Of a DNA stretch of 64,000 nt, positions 35,674-45,283 are shown one piece after another. The stretch lies in assembly GCA_900545525.1 (NCBI GenBank), contig UQZX01000005.1:58045-122044 (forward strand). The letters run 5' to 3'. Each line of letters opens with the position of its first letter. Position 1 is the first letter of the stretch. The stretch comes from an uncultured Prevotella sp. (lineage in GTDB: Bacteria > Bacteroidota > Bacteroidia > Bacteroidales > Bacteroidaceae). The notes beneath the pieces were generated by a model. That model was not told the DNA's origin. It made no database searches and worked only from the letters and a program-made list of their open reading frames with translations. A program made the position numbers and the translations under genes.

Positions 35674-36987
35674 ATGATAAAATATCTTGACATAAAGAAA
35701 ATCACGGAGCTGCATGCGGACGAGATACACGATGCCGTGAGCAGCGTTGTGGACAGCGGGTGGTACCTGCATGGAGAGGCAAACCGCCTTTTTGAAGAAA
35801 ACTATGCACGGTATATCGGAACGGAACACTGCATAGGTTGCGGCAACGGGCTTGATGCTCTCACGCTGATACTGCGCGCATATATGGAACTGGGGGTGAT
35901 GAAACGCGGCGATGAAGTAATCGTCCCTGCAAACACATACATTGCCTCCATACTCTCCATTACGGCTAACGGACTTACTCCGGTACTTGTGGAGCCGCAC
36001 AAAGACACGTTCCAGATAGACGACACGCTCATCGAAAGCGCCATCACCGGGCGCACACGGGCTATAATGATTGTACATCTCTACGGCAAGTGTGCCTGCA
36101 CCGAAAAGATAAAGGATATCTGCCGGCGGTACAATCTGAAGCTTATTGAGGACAATGCGCAGGCACATGGAGCGACTTTTGGGAATGAAGAATTAAGAAT
36201 GAAGAATGAAGAATGCATATTTGAGAATGAAGGATTTGCTGCCGCCAACGGCTTAAAAAACGCTCATAACACATCACCTGAAACGCCAGAAGAAACAATT
36301 GCGACAGAAAATTCTTCTTTTTTAACTCCCCATTCTTCATTTTCAAATCCTCATTCTTCATTCTTCATTCTTCATTCTTCATTAAAAAAAACCGGTTCTC
36401 TCGGCGATGCAGCCGCCCACAGCTTCTATCCCGGCAAGAACCTCGGTGCATTGGGCGATGCGGGAGCTGTAACGACAAACGACAAAGAGCTTGCGGAGAT
36501 GGTCCACACGCTTGCCAACTACGGCTCGTCTGTGAAGTATGTCTTCCCTTACAAGGGCATGAACAGCCGCATGGACGAGCTTCACGCCGCCGTATTGAAC
36601 GTGAAACTGCGATATCTCGATGAGGAGAACGTGGCGCGCAGGCGTGTTGCCCGCCACTATATTGATAATGTAAAGAACCCGCACTTAGATGTTCCGGGAA
36701 GAGAATACACGGAAAACAACGTGTTCCACATATTCCCCGTAATGTGCAAAGAGCGCGACAGACTTCAGAAATATTTGTCGGAGCACGGCATACAGACCGT
36801 GATACACTATCCAATACCGCCGCACAAGCAGGAGTGTTACAGGCAGCTTGAGCATCTTGACCTGCCCATAACCGAGAAGATACACCGCGAAGAACTCAGC
36901 ATTCCGTGCAATCAGGTTCTCACGGAAGATGAGGTTATGAAGATTACCGACGTGCTGAACGGATTTGGAATGAAGAATGTTGAATGA
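35674..36987 (+). CDS. fdtB: DegT/DnrJ/EryC1 aminotransferase (FdtB-like) with repeat insert
   Basis: 437 aa PLP enzyme. PLP lysine Lys255 in SFYPGKNLGALGDAG; also GCGNGLDAL, NTYIAS and EDNAQAHGA. It would aminate the 3-keto sugar made by FdtA. Residues 171-237 (36184-36384) are foreign: low-complexity sequence such as RMKNEECIFENE and PHSSFSNPHSSFFILHSS, encoded by GAATGAA/TTCATTC repeats. Without these 67 residues the protein would be 370 aa, the usual length. The insert keeps frame and sits in a loop just before KTGSLGDAA. The C-terminus (GMKNVE) is also made of repeat codons. Activity is uncertain. Confidence 0.88.
   Translation: MIKYLDIKKITELHADEIHDAVSSVVDSGWYLHGEANRLFEENYARYIGTEHCIGCGNGLDALTLILRAYMELGVMKRGDEVIVPANTYIASILSITANGLTPVLVEPHKDTFQIDDTLIESAITGRTRAIMIVHLYGKCACTEKIKDICRRYNLKLIEDNAQAHGATFGNEELRMKNEECIFENEGFAAANGLKNAHNTSPETPEETIATENSSFLTPHSSFSNPHSSFFILHSSLKKTGSLGDAAAHSFYPGKNLGALGDAGAVTTNDKELAEMVHTLANYGSSVKYVFPYKGMNSRMDELHAAVLNVKLRYLDEENVARRRVARHYIDNVKNPHLDVPGREYTENNVFHIFPVMCKERDRLQKYLSEHGIQTVIHYPIPPHKQECYRQLEHLDLPITEKIHREELSIPCNQVLTEDEVMKITDVLNGFGMKNVE
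36184..36384. repeat. GAATGAA palindromic repeat insert inside fdtB
   Basis: 201 bp. The left part is built of GAATGAA/GAAGAAT units, the right part of the complement (TTCATTC/ATTCTTC), so the ends can pair with each other. Between them lies a non-repetitive core of about 90 bp. The length is a multiple of three and no stop occurs in the sense frame. A short related run follows at 36969-36999. Confidence 0.9.
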
Positions 36988-36999
36988 AGAATGAAGAGT
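36969..36999. repeat. short GAATGAA repeat at the 3' end of fdtB
   Basis: A run of GAATGAAGAAT-type units spans the fdtB stop codon and its first downstream bases. It is the same unit as in the insert 600 bp upstream and may have replaced the original 3' end. Confidence 0.75.
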
Positions 37000-37059
37000 T
37001 CTCTGCCACAGTTCTTTTGTCAATGAAAATAGCGTTTGCGGAGTTATGCGGTGCCAATA

Positions 37060-37842
37060 TCATTTACTTAACCTCTTTCTGACGATATCCAAAAGTCTTG
37101 CGTGGTTCTCCTTACTGTTGCCTGCGACAATTCCGCATTGCCCGGTACATGTCGGACGGTCTCCGTTAAGGTCTGTTATTATTCCGCCCGCCTCGGTTAC
37201 TATGAGCGATGCAGCCGCAAAATCCCACGGACTGAGCAGATATTCAAAGTACAGTTCGCAGCGTCCCATGGCAAGATAGCACAGTTCCGGCGCACACGCA
37301 CCAAACCTGCGAATGTCATTGCACTGTATGAACGTCTCGCGGATTATGTCCGAGCACACGTCCGTATGTTCCTTATGATATACAGGAAGTGCCGTACACA
37401 TTATTGAATTGGCAAACTGCCGTTGTGACACGTATATTCTCTGTCCGTTCAGCCATGCACCCCTGCCCTGCTCAGCATGAAACAGTTCGCCTGTCTGAGG
37501 TATGTATACAACGCCCTGCTCTATTTTATCCGCGTGTTTAAGTGCCACGCATATCGCACATTGCGCAATGCCCCTGCTATAGTTTGCCGTGCCGTCTATC
37601 GGATCTATTATCCACGTATATTCATGCGATGTGTCACGCATGTCTTCTTCTTCACATATAAATCCGCAGTCGGGAAGTAACGCAGCCAGCCTGTCACACA
37701 GGAAATCCTGCACGGCAACATCCGATGATGTGACTATGTTGGAGAAGCCTTCTTTGCATGATACTTCAAAGCCGTCGGTCTGCATAAGGCATGCAGCCTC
37801 TTTGACAACGGCAATCAATGTTTCTGATGACAGTGTGTTCAT
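37060..37842 (-). CDS. inositol monophosphatase family protein
   Basis: 260 aa. Metal-binding motifs EEED, WIIDPIDGTANYSRG and WDFAAASLIVTEAGG are intact. The family includes inositol-1-phosphatase (SuhB) and CysQ-type 3',5'-bisphosphate nucleotidases; the sequence does not decide the substrate. Convergent with fdtB, single gene. Confidence 0.92.
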   Translation of the reverse strand: MNTLSSETLIAVVKEAACLMQTDGFEVSCKEGFSNIVTSSDVAVQDFLCDRLAALLPDCGFICEEEDMRDTSHEYTWIIDPIDGTANYSRGIAQCAICVALKHADKIEQGVVYIPQTGELFHAEQGRGAWLNGQRIYVSQRQFANSIMCTALPVYHKEHTDVCSDIIRETFIQCNDIRRFGACAPELCYLAMGRCELYFEYLLSPWDFAAASLIVTEAGGIITDLNGDRPTCTGQCGIVAGNSKENHARLLDIVRKRLSK

Positions 37843-38005
37843 ATTGCCCGGATTTTATATATGTAAACTCATAAAACTTATCTGCCGTAATATGGCGGCA
37901 GTCCCTTTGTCTGCCGATAATATAACGCTGCGTTTGCTTAAATATTATCATCCGCCCTTCGTTTTGCCGCATACGGGGCACTCATCGCCTGCACGCAAGT
38001 CAATA

Positions 38006-38050
38006 AAAGACAATGGATGAAATCCTTTCGGAATTTCATCCATTGTCTTT
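38006..38050 (-). terminator. terminator of the tRNA-His gene
   Basis: A near-perfect stem of about 20 bp: AAAGACAATGGATGAAATCC pairs with GGAATTTCATCCATTGTCTTT around a TTTC loop. It lies directly 3' of the minus-strand tRNA. Confidence 0.8.
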
Positions 38051-38052
38051 CG

Positions 38053-38127
38053 GGTGGCTAGTGGGACTCGAACCCACGACATTCAGAACCACAATCTGAC
38101 GCTCTAACCAACTGAACTATAGCCACC
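38053..38127 (-). tRNA. tRNA-His (anticodon GTG)
   Basis: The acceptor stem GTGGCTA pairs with TAGCCAC, with an encoded extra 5' G (G-1 at 38127) opposite discriminator C, the hallmark of tRNA-His. Anticodon arm TCAGA-TTGTGGT-TCTGA gives GTG. T arm GTGGG-TTCGAGT-CCCAC. CCA is not encoded. Confidence 0.96.
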
Positions 38128-38157
38128 GTGTAAATGCTTAAGTTCTTAAAGCGAGTG

Positions 38158-38189
38158 CAAAAGTAAGAGATTTATTTGTATTATCCAAA
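38158..38189 (-). promoter_or_regulatory. promoter of tRNA-His
   Basis: On the minus strand TTTG (38186-38189) and TACTTTTG (38158-38165) are 20 bp apart, a good Bacteroidetes -33/-7 pair, about 30 bp before the tRNA. Confidence 0.65.
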
Positions 38190-38277
38190 TAAAAACGGTC
38201 TTTTTTATATCAAGTGGCTAAAAAACTTGTTGAAAAACACTTGTTGCCATATTGCCTCAGGCAGCATGAAACATAAA

Positions 38278-38316
38278 ATTCCCGAAGCCACGGCATATGC
38301 CGTAGGCTTCGGGAAT
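38278..38316 (-). terminator. terminator after susD
   Basis: Arms ATTCCCGAAGCC (38278-38289) and GGCTTCGGGAAT (38305-38316) enclose the self-complementary ACGGCATATGCCGT, so nearly the whole element forms one stem. Located 38 bp after the susD stop. Confidence 0.75.
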
Positions 38317-38353
38317 ATGTGTTTTGACTGAACAATCAGTCGTCGGCAGATTA

Positions 38354-40447
38354 TCAGTTTGGTTGCTTCAAACCATAACCGTTGCCCGGACGGCCGATGG
38401 TCTTGTTCAATGTCTCAGCCGGAATAGGCCAGAAATACCTTGGAACAGAGTTCACATCGGTGATACCAGGCAGGAAGTTTGTTGTGGTGTAGTGGTCGAG
38501 TACCTGGTCAGAATGTGCAAATGTCCCTTCTTTGGTTACCGTGTTGTACATCAATATAGCCCAGTTGGTTTTCTTGTATCCGTCGGCTTCAAGTGCAGCA
38601 GCCTCAGCTCCGTTCGGGTCGATGTAGTTGAACAGTCCTTTTATTGCAAGGTTGTGGTTTGTTCCTTTTACTTTGCTTGCAATCTCTTCCAGTGTAGCAT
38701 AATCGTACTGACCTCTCCATCCCGGGAACATTGCAGGATTGTTAATATCTCCGTCGTAAACCAACGGGTTGTCAAGACGGACCATCTTTGTATAAATGAA
38801 GTTGGATATGGTATTGCCATTGGCAAAAGTATGATAACCCTTTGTCTGCAGGTCGGCAAGCATAGCCTTCATCTCGTTGCGTGTCTTCATTGTCCACTCA
38901 GCGAAGTGTCCTGAACGTATCATGTCCCAACGGCGTGCGCCATATTCACCGAGAAGTTCCAGCTTGCGCTCCTGCCAGACAGCCTCTTTAAGAGCCTCGC
39001 CGCTTGCAGAAATCCTGTGATTGTCATCACCAAAGGCACGTGCACGTATATCGTTCAGCAGGGCAAGAGCTTCAGGCTCCTTGCTCAGTTCTGCCTTTAC
39101 CTCAGCCTGCATCAGCATAACCTCTCCGACGCGCATTATAGGCCAGTTGCGTCCTGATTGTCTCTGCTTTGCCGTGTACGGAGGATTCATCTTGTTGTCG
39201 TCCCATTTGTTTATGGCGATACCGCCGTTACACTTGTTGCCAGGTGTGAAGCTCAGTATCTTCTCATTTCCGTCACCATTGCTTCCTGTAACAACGGCAC
39301 TTGCGTCACGACGCTTGTCGCTGTTGTCATAATCTCCGTAATAGGTTGTAGGCATTATGCGGATTGCGCCAAATCCCTTACAGGGAGCTGCCGGCTGTCC
39401 ACCGTCGCACGGACGGACAAAAGCATAGCCGTATTCACTGTTGATGGCATTGTTTCCGCCTCCCTGTATGCTACCGATTTCGTACAAAGCCTCGGGACTG
39501 AGCTGCAGGTCATTCTGATACTGGAAATGACGCTGGAACGGGTTGCTTGCATTGCTGCGGTCGTCGGCTGTAACCAAACGTGATGTGCCTTTGTTGTCAT
39601 TCAAAGCCAGTCCGAAATACTTCTCGGCGGTCTGGTAATACTTTGTGTAGTCGGTCAGACGTGCGTATGCGCATTTCGTTTCGTTGTCCGTGCTCTTGAC
39701 TGTGAACTGGCGGTCGCCATACAGACCTTCCACATCGGTACGTATAGTCTGGTAACCACCGGCAAAGAGAGCAATCTTGCCTATCAGGGCATCGGTGAAT
39801 GTACGGTTAAAGCGTTCGGCAGTAATACCGTTTTCGCCAACACGGTACATCTCGCTTTCTACTTCGCCAAGACGCTTTATGAGTTCGTCATAGATATCAA
39901 AGCGTGATGACAGTTCAAACTCATCGGGATTGGAGTTCTCATATCCGAAGGGAATATCACCGAAGTGCTTTGTAAGGTTGAAGTAGCAGAAAGCCCACAT
40001 TGTAACAGCCTCACCGTGAAGTTGTGTCCAGTCGTTTACCTTGCCGGCAGCGATTGCTGACTGATATTCAGCCTTTGCCTCTATCAGAGAAGCAGTCTTG
40101 CTTGCAATAGCCAAGACGCTGTACAGGTTGTTGAACGGGTTCTTCATTACGTCTATCGAGTGCAGTTCTGCCTGCAGTCTTGCTGTTGCATTGTTAGCCG
40201 AACCCATTTCCGGATAATACTCGGCGTCAGACCCCATAGGCTCTTGCCAGAGATATGACCCCATGGCACAGTCCTGACGGTATTTTGCATAGCATTCAGA
40301 CAATATCTTGAATGTCTCAGATGGTGTGGATGTCACAAACTTATCGTCCGTTTTCTCAGGCGACGATGTGTCAAGATAGCTGTCGCACTGAACTGTCATG
40401 AAGCCAAATGACAGAAACAGCACATAAGATAATATTTTATTTTTCAT
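38354..40447 (-). CDS. SusD/RagB family outer membrane lipoprotein
   Basis: 697 aa. Lipoprotein signal MKNKILSYVLFLSFGFMTVQC with acylated Cys21. The N-terminal TPR-like SusD region (LWQEPMGSDAEYYPE, WAFCYFNLTKHFGDIPFGYENS) and the RagB C-terminal domain (RVGEVMLMQAEVKAEL, AVWQERKLELLGEYGARRWDMIRSGHF) are clear. It caps the SusC-type porin at the cell surface and binds the nutrient. 36 bp after susC on the same strand. The substrate is unknown; the only nearby carbohydrate enzyme is GH28 at 47.4 kb, separated by unrelated genes. Confidence 0.95.
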   Translation of the reverse strand: MKNKILSYVLFLSFGFMTVQCDSYLDTSSPEKTDDKFVTSTPSETFKILSECYAKYRQDCAMGSYLWQEPMGSDAEYYPEMGSANNATARLQAELHSIDVMKNPFNNLYSVLAIASKTASLIEAKAEYQSAIAAGKVNDWTQLHGEAVTMWAFCYFNLTKHFGDIPFGYENSNPDEFELSSRFDIYDELIKRLGEVESEMYRVGENGITAERFNRTFTDALIGKIALFAGGYQTIRTDVEGLYGDRQFTVKSTDNETKCAYARLTDYTKYYQTAEKYFGLALNDNKGTSRLVTADDRSNASNPFQRHFQYQNDLQLSPEALYEIGSIQGGGNNAINSEYGYAFVRPCDGGQPAAPCKGFGAIRIMPTTYYGDYDNSDKRRDASAVVTGSNGDGNEKILSFTPGNKCNGGIAINKWDDNKMNPPYTAKQRQSGRNWPIMRVGEVMLMQAEVKAELSKEPEALALLNDIRARAFGDDNHRISASGEALKEAVWQERKLELLGEYGARRWDMIRSGHFAEWTMKTRNEMKAMLADLQTKGYHTFANGNTISNFIYTKMVRLDNPLVYDGDINNPAMFPGWRGQYDYATLEEIASKVKGTNHNLAIKGLFNYIDPNGAEAAALEADGYKKTNWAILMYNTVTKEGTFAHSDQVLDHYTTTNFLPGITDVNSVPRYFWPIPAETLNKTIGRPGNGYGLKQPN

Positions 40448-40483
40448 GTTTTTTACAGTTTAATATGTATATATAATGAACGA

Positions 40484-43400
40484 TTATAAGTTAAGGTTAA
40501 GTCCGATTACGAACGAGCGTGCACGTGGATAAGTTCCCCAGTCAAGCCCGACGGTAGGATAGAAAGCCTTGTTTGCAGCAGTGTTTGAGTTTACTTCAGG
40601 ATCCAGACCGGAGTAGCTTGTGATTGTGAACACATTATATATACTTCCGTACAGGCGCAGATTGTTGATGCCAGCCTTCTGCATCCACTTCTTCGGGAAT
40701 GTATATCCTACGGTAAGTGTGTTCAGGCGCAGATACGAACCGTCCTCGATGCCGAGTGTCGATGTTATACCGTTCTGGCTATAAGGCAATGGCAGTGTAG
40801 CGTTGACGTTTGCCTCTTTCAGCTGTTCCGGAGTTGTAAGGGCAACCAGCTCACCGTCACGTACATCGTAAATTCTGAAACAGTTCTTCACAATAGAAAG
40901 CTTGTTTTCGTATGCTCCCCATTCTTTTGCATTGTTCAGGGAAGCAAGCTTGTTCACGTTGTATATATCGTTTCCGTAGCTCCAGTTGAAGTATGCACCG
41001 AAGTCTATGTTCTTGTACGAGCCGGTGATGTTGAAACCGCCTGTGTGTTTCGGTGTCATGTCACCTATGATTGTCGCATCTGCCTCATCAATTGTTCCGC
41101 TGTTGTCCCTGTCAATGAACTTTGGAAGACCGGGATATGCGTTCTGTCCCTTCGGACGCTGACGGCTGACACCTTCGTGTACAGTGTTGATGAATGATCC
41201 AAGATCGGATATACCCTCTTTCAATACGTATGTGCCATTGACATAATCGAAGTCGTCTACAGTGTAGAAGCCGTCATAGACAAATCCGCGAACCTGTCCT
41301 ACAGGCTTGCCTTCCATAAGGATATAGTCTTTTCCGGGGAATGTCTGCGAACTGTTCCAGCTTGTGCCGTAAAGACCGTCTACGCTCGGAGCGAGCTTGT
41401 CAACCTTGCCTCTGTTGAAGTTTATGTTCATGCTTGCCTGCAAGTTCCAGTCTTTTGTGTTGAGGATAACGCCCGAAAGTGAAATCTCGACACCCTTGTT
41501 GCTGGTCTGTCCGATGTTTGCGTATGTCGATGCGAAACCTGTAACACCAGGTATTGTCGTTCTCATCAGCAGGTCTTTGGTTGTATTCCAGTACAGGTCG
41601 ATTGTTCCTGACAGGCGGCTGTTAAGAACTGCGAAGTCGAAACCGAGGTCACGTGTGATTGTTGTTTCCCATTTCAGGTTGGGGTTAGCCATTTCGGCGT
41701 TTGCCAGTTTGTATGCAGTCTGATACTTGTTGTCCAATGCATACTGGTATTTCAAGTTTGTTTCGGCGGTCCAGCTTTGTGTCAGCAGGTCGGAGTCGAT
41801 GGCGTCATTACCAACCTCACCATAAGACAGACGTACCTTTAAGTTGTCCAGCCAGCTCTTTGTCCCAGCCATGAACGGCTCCTCAGACACGCGCCATGCC
41901 ACTGCGGCAGCAGGGAAGTAGCCCCAACGGTTGTTCTTTGTGAACTTTGAAGAACCGTCGGCACGGAATGTGGCTGTCAAGAGATAGCGGTCGAGTATAG
42001 AGTAGTTTGCACGTCCGAAGAATGAAAGGATACGGCTCGGTGTGCTCTTGCCGGATGAGAATGAGCTTACACCCTTCGACGCGTCATACTGGTTTATCAT
42101 TGCAAACGCATTGTCTTTGGTGAAGTTCGACGGGAAGTGGTCTGCCTTTATGCGCAGGTCCGTACCGCCCGAGTTTGTTACTTCATGACCGGCAAGGATG
42201 TTAAGATGCTGGTTCTTTGTTATATCCAGATTGTAGTTCAGGGTGTTTGTCCAGCGCATGTTCCAGCTGTCCTGTTTCCTGTAGTCTACCGAGCCGGCGT
42301 ATAGCTTCTCGCCCGTGTCCTCGTCAACATAGTCACCAGCATTGGCAATGGCACCTTTCCACACCTTGTCCTGTTCCCATCTTTTCATGAGAGTAAGGTC
42401 GGTATGATATGTCAGACCCTTCATGATGCCCCAGTTTAACGACAGTGTAGAGCGCAGAACCTGTCGCAGGGTGAGATTTTCCTCATCGGCAATACGCCTT
42501 GCATTGTTGTACAGGTCCCACTGGCTCTCTTTCGAATAAGCTCCGTAGTTACCTTCTTTAAGCGCGTCGAGGTTACCTCCGTGAGCTTCGATGTCTGCGG
42601 AAGTAATCGGACGGAAGCGGTAAGCCGAAGACAGGATGGAGCCACGTCCGCTTGTCCAGTCGTCAGAACCCATTATCCTACGGTCGGTATAGCGTGCGTC
42701 CAATGCTATGTCAAGGTTGTCGCGCAGTTTCTGGCTGAATTTCAACGATGCTCCGATACGCTTGTTGTATGAGTTCAGTTTCATACCCTCATCGTCTGTG
42801 TAGTTGAGAGCGAGCAATACCTTTGTCTTGTCCGTACCGCCGTTGAGGGTTATGTCGTGGTTGTGTGAGAAAGAACTGCTGTAGACCTCTTTCTGCATGT
42901 TGTATCCTGCTACATTGCGGTATCCTTCAATACCTGCGCCGCTGCCTTGGTAAGCACCTATTCCGTAAAGCTTTTCAAACGGATTTCTGTAGTTTGCATC
43001 ATCCGCCATTGCCGCAACGTTTGCCCACGTATTCACAAGGTAGTCGTATGGGCTAAGCACGTCCATATAGTCTATCGGACGGTTGAATTTTGCATAACCG
43101 TTGTATGTTAATGATATGCGTCCCTCTTTTGCGCCTTTTGTTGTCACGAGGATAACACCGTTGGCACCGCGCGCACCGTAGATGGCTGTAGAAGAAGCAT
43201 CCTTCAAAACGTCGATGCTCTCAACCTGGTCTGCCGGGATGTCGTTAAGCGATGTCACTGTTGCACCGTCCACCAATATAAGCGGTTCGTTGCTTTGTGA
43301 TATTGAACCGCCGCCACGTACACGGATAGATATTGATGCCTCGGGACGACCGTCCTGCGATGTGATGTTCACACCGGGGAGCTTACCTTGCAGAGCCTGC

Positions 43401-43827
43401 GATATGTCGGATACAGGGACGGCTGCGATTTCTTTGCCGTTCACTGAGGCAACCGAACCGGTAAGGTCTTTACGGCGTACTGTCTGGTAACCGATTACCA
43501 CGATCTCGTCGAGGTTGGTGGCATCTTCTTTCAATACTACGTTCAGGACCGGCTTGCCATTGACACTTATGGTTTGTGTGACATATCCTAAGAACGAGAA
43601 CTGGAGTTTTCCATTTGTCGGAACCTTGATGCTGTAGTTTCCATCAACGTCTGTGATAGTACCGTCTCCAGAGCCTTGCACTTTCACACTTACTCCAATC
43701 ATCGGATCGCCGTTATTGTCTCTAACGGCTCCTTTTACGTTAAGGCTTTGCGCGTTAACGTTGAGAGTAAATAAGCTTAATATTAAAGCTAAAATTACCC
43801 CCCTAAAAATGATTTTTTACATTTCAT
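40484..43827 (-). CDS. SusC/RagA TonB-linked porin, frameshifted near its start
   Basis: The continuous frame (40484-43702 from its first ATG) encodes 1072 aa: a CarboxypepD_reg domain (GVSVKVQGSGDGTITDVDGNYSI), a TonB plug (SVASVNGKEIAAVPVSDIS, GARGANGVILVTTKG) and a barrel ending in RSFVIGLNLNL. It starts within the regulatory domain. Upstream the same frame reads VILALILSLFTLNVNAQS, a perfect signal peptide, but meets a stop with no start codon. The expected ATG is at 43827 and runs out of frame: MKCKKSFLGG then stop. One extra G in the G6 run at 43798-43803 would fuse MKCKKSFLGG to VILALIL. See findings for interpretation. Confidence 0.9.
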
Positions 43828-43883
43828 AGGTTTTCTTTTTTTTCATTTAATAATATTAATAAGGTATAAGATTATTTACATTA

Positions 43884-43891
43884 CAAAGATA
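43884..43891 (-). promoter_or_regulatory. -7 box of the susCD operon
   Basis: TATCTTTG on the minus strand, 56 bp before the ATG at 43827. Its distance supports 43827 as the original start codon. No clear -33 element. Confidence 0.5.
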
Positions 43892-44001
43892 AACATTTTT
43901 TCTTCTTGTTGTATAATTTATTTTATTTTTAAGCTAAAAATAATTAAAAACAATCGTGCTTTTTGTCTTTCATGGTTACACTGGACTATGCTTATATAAT
44001 A

Positions 44002-44048
44002 AATCCGGTCAGACAACACCGCATAAAGCAGCATAGTCTGACCGGATT
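44002..44048 (-). terminator. terminator of the secG operon
   Basis: Perfect 13-base arms AATCCGGTCAGAC (44002-44014) and GTCTGACCGGATT (44036-44048), 36 bp after the secG stop, with an AT-rich exit. Confidence 0.7.
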
Positions 44049-44083
44049 CTGTCCTCTAAATCCTTATAGTAAGGTATGTGTTT

Positions 44084-44497
44084 TTATTTTGCAGGTGCAG
44101 CAGGAGCCTTTTCGCTGTTTCCTTCAGCAGCCGCAGCCGGTTTCCCAGCCTTGTCCTGACCGTTTGCCGGAGCAGCTTCCTTTGTGCTGCTTGCACCGAA
44201 GCCGGGCAGGGTGTTGGGGTTTGTCTGCTGTGTTTCGGTTGCCGTGTTTTCAAGGATGCTCTCCGCACCTGTTGCCGACGGTGCCGTGTAAGCGCATACG
44301 ACGCTCAGCACAACCATCGCTGCTGCAAGTCCCCATGTTGCCTTTTCGATAAAGTCGGTAGTCTTACGGACACCCATAATCTGGTTTGAAGAGGAGAAGT
44401 TGGATGCCAGTCCGCCACCCTTCGACTCCTGAATAAGTACGATGCCAATCATCAGCAACGCTGCAATTACGATTAGAATTACGAATAATGTGTACAT
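44084..44497 (-). CDS. secG: protein translocase subunit SecG
   Basis: 137 aa. Two membrane helices (MYTLFVILIVIAALLMIGIVLIQ and ATWGLAAAMVVLSVVCAY) with the conserved loop ESKGGGLASNFSSSNQIMGVRKTTDFIEK typical of Bacteroidetes SecG. The Ala/Pro/Lys-rich tail (about 50 residues) is low complexity. Part of the SecYEG channel. Last gene of the operon with the sigma-54 activator, lptE and the TPR protein. Confidence 0.92.
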   Translation of the reverse strand: MYTLFVILIVIAALLMIGIVLIQESKGGGLASNFSSSNQIMGVRKTTDFIEKATWGLAAAMVVLSVVCAYTAPSATGAESILENTATETQQTNPNTLPGFGASSTKEAAPANGQDKAGKPAAAAEGNSEKAPAAPAK

Positions 44498-44507
44498 TTT
44501 CTATTGT

Positions 44508-45266
44508 TTATTTGTATTTGTTATTTATGATTAATTTCTCCAAAAAGCGGATTTGGTCTGCAAAGTAAGCATTTTTTTTTGGATAATTCAAATTTAAACG
44601 CTTAATTATTTCCAATGCCTTGGAATATCTGCCTTGTTTTATATAAATACGTGCAAGAGTCTCGGTGAAGTACCCTTCGTCCCCGTCTCCGGTGCCTTCC
44701 GTATCCGCCGTGTCTATTACCGGTGTGTATTCGGGGTTTTCTTTCAGTTCTATACGTCCCCCTTCCTTATTGATGAAGTTGTCTATGAGGTCAAGACCGT
44801 TCATCTTCATGTTCTCCTCGGTCTGCCGCCTCTCTTCCTCGCTTTCGGTTTCGAGCAGATACGACACATAGTCTATCGCCGCATCGGCAGGCGTGGGCTT
44901 CCGCTTGTTATTCTTTTCCTTCTCCTCCTTTTCAGGCTGCGAGTCGAGGAAACGGTCTATAAGCGATATTGTCCGGTTGGCGTCCGGCTCCTCGCCGTCC
45001 TTACTTTCTTCGGTCTTCTGCGTGCTGCTTCTTATCCTGTAGTGTGCCGCCTCGACAAGATTGAAGAGCGCCTTGCGGTCGGTCAGGTATATGGCGGCAC
45101 GCCGCAGCTCTTCGTCGAACGACGGGTCGTGCAGTATATACAGGTTTTTGAGCATCAGCAGCCTTGCCGTCTGGAAGTACGGATACAGTGCCAGCATGGA
45201 ACGCAGGTTGTACAGCGTATCCCTGTCCATTCTTTCGGGATGTTTTATGAGTTGCTCCAGTTTCAT
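44508..45266 (-). CDS. conserved helical protein with TPR-like C-terminus
   Basis: 252 aa. N-terminal segment HPERMDRDTLYNLRSMLALYPYFQTARLL is typical of a Bacteroidetes-specific family of unknown role. The C-terminus (GYFTETLARIYIKQGRYSKALEIIKRLNLNYPKKNAYFADQIRFLEKL) is a single TPR-like hairpin. No signal peptide, so cytoplasmic. Sits between lptE (17 bp) and secG (10 bp), which hints at a link to envelope biogenesis. Confidence 0.8.
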   Translation of the reverse strand: MKLEQLIKHPERMDRDTLYNLRSMLALYPYFQTARLLMLKNLYILHDPSFDEELRRAAIYLTDRKALFNLVEAAHYRIRSSTQKTEESKDGEEPDANRTISLIDRFLDSQPEKEEKEKNNKRKPTPADAAIDYVSYLLETESEEERRQTEENMKMNGLDLIDNFINKEGGRIELKENPEYTPVIDTADTEGTGDGDEGYFTETLARIYIKQGRYSKALEIIKRLNLNYPKKNAYFADQIRFLEKLIINNKYK

Positions 45267-45283
45267 TGCCTCTGCCCGTCTTT

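Noticed and set aside
36184..36384. Intein or group II intron in fdtB
   Set aside because: Only 67 residues of low-complexity repeat, no splicing motifs or endonuclease; better explained as a palindromic repeat insert.
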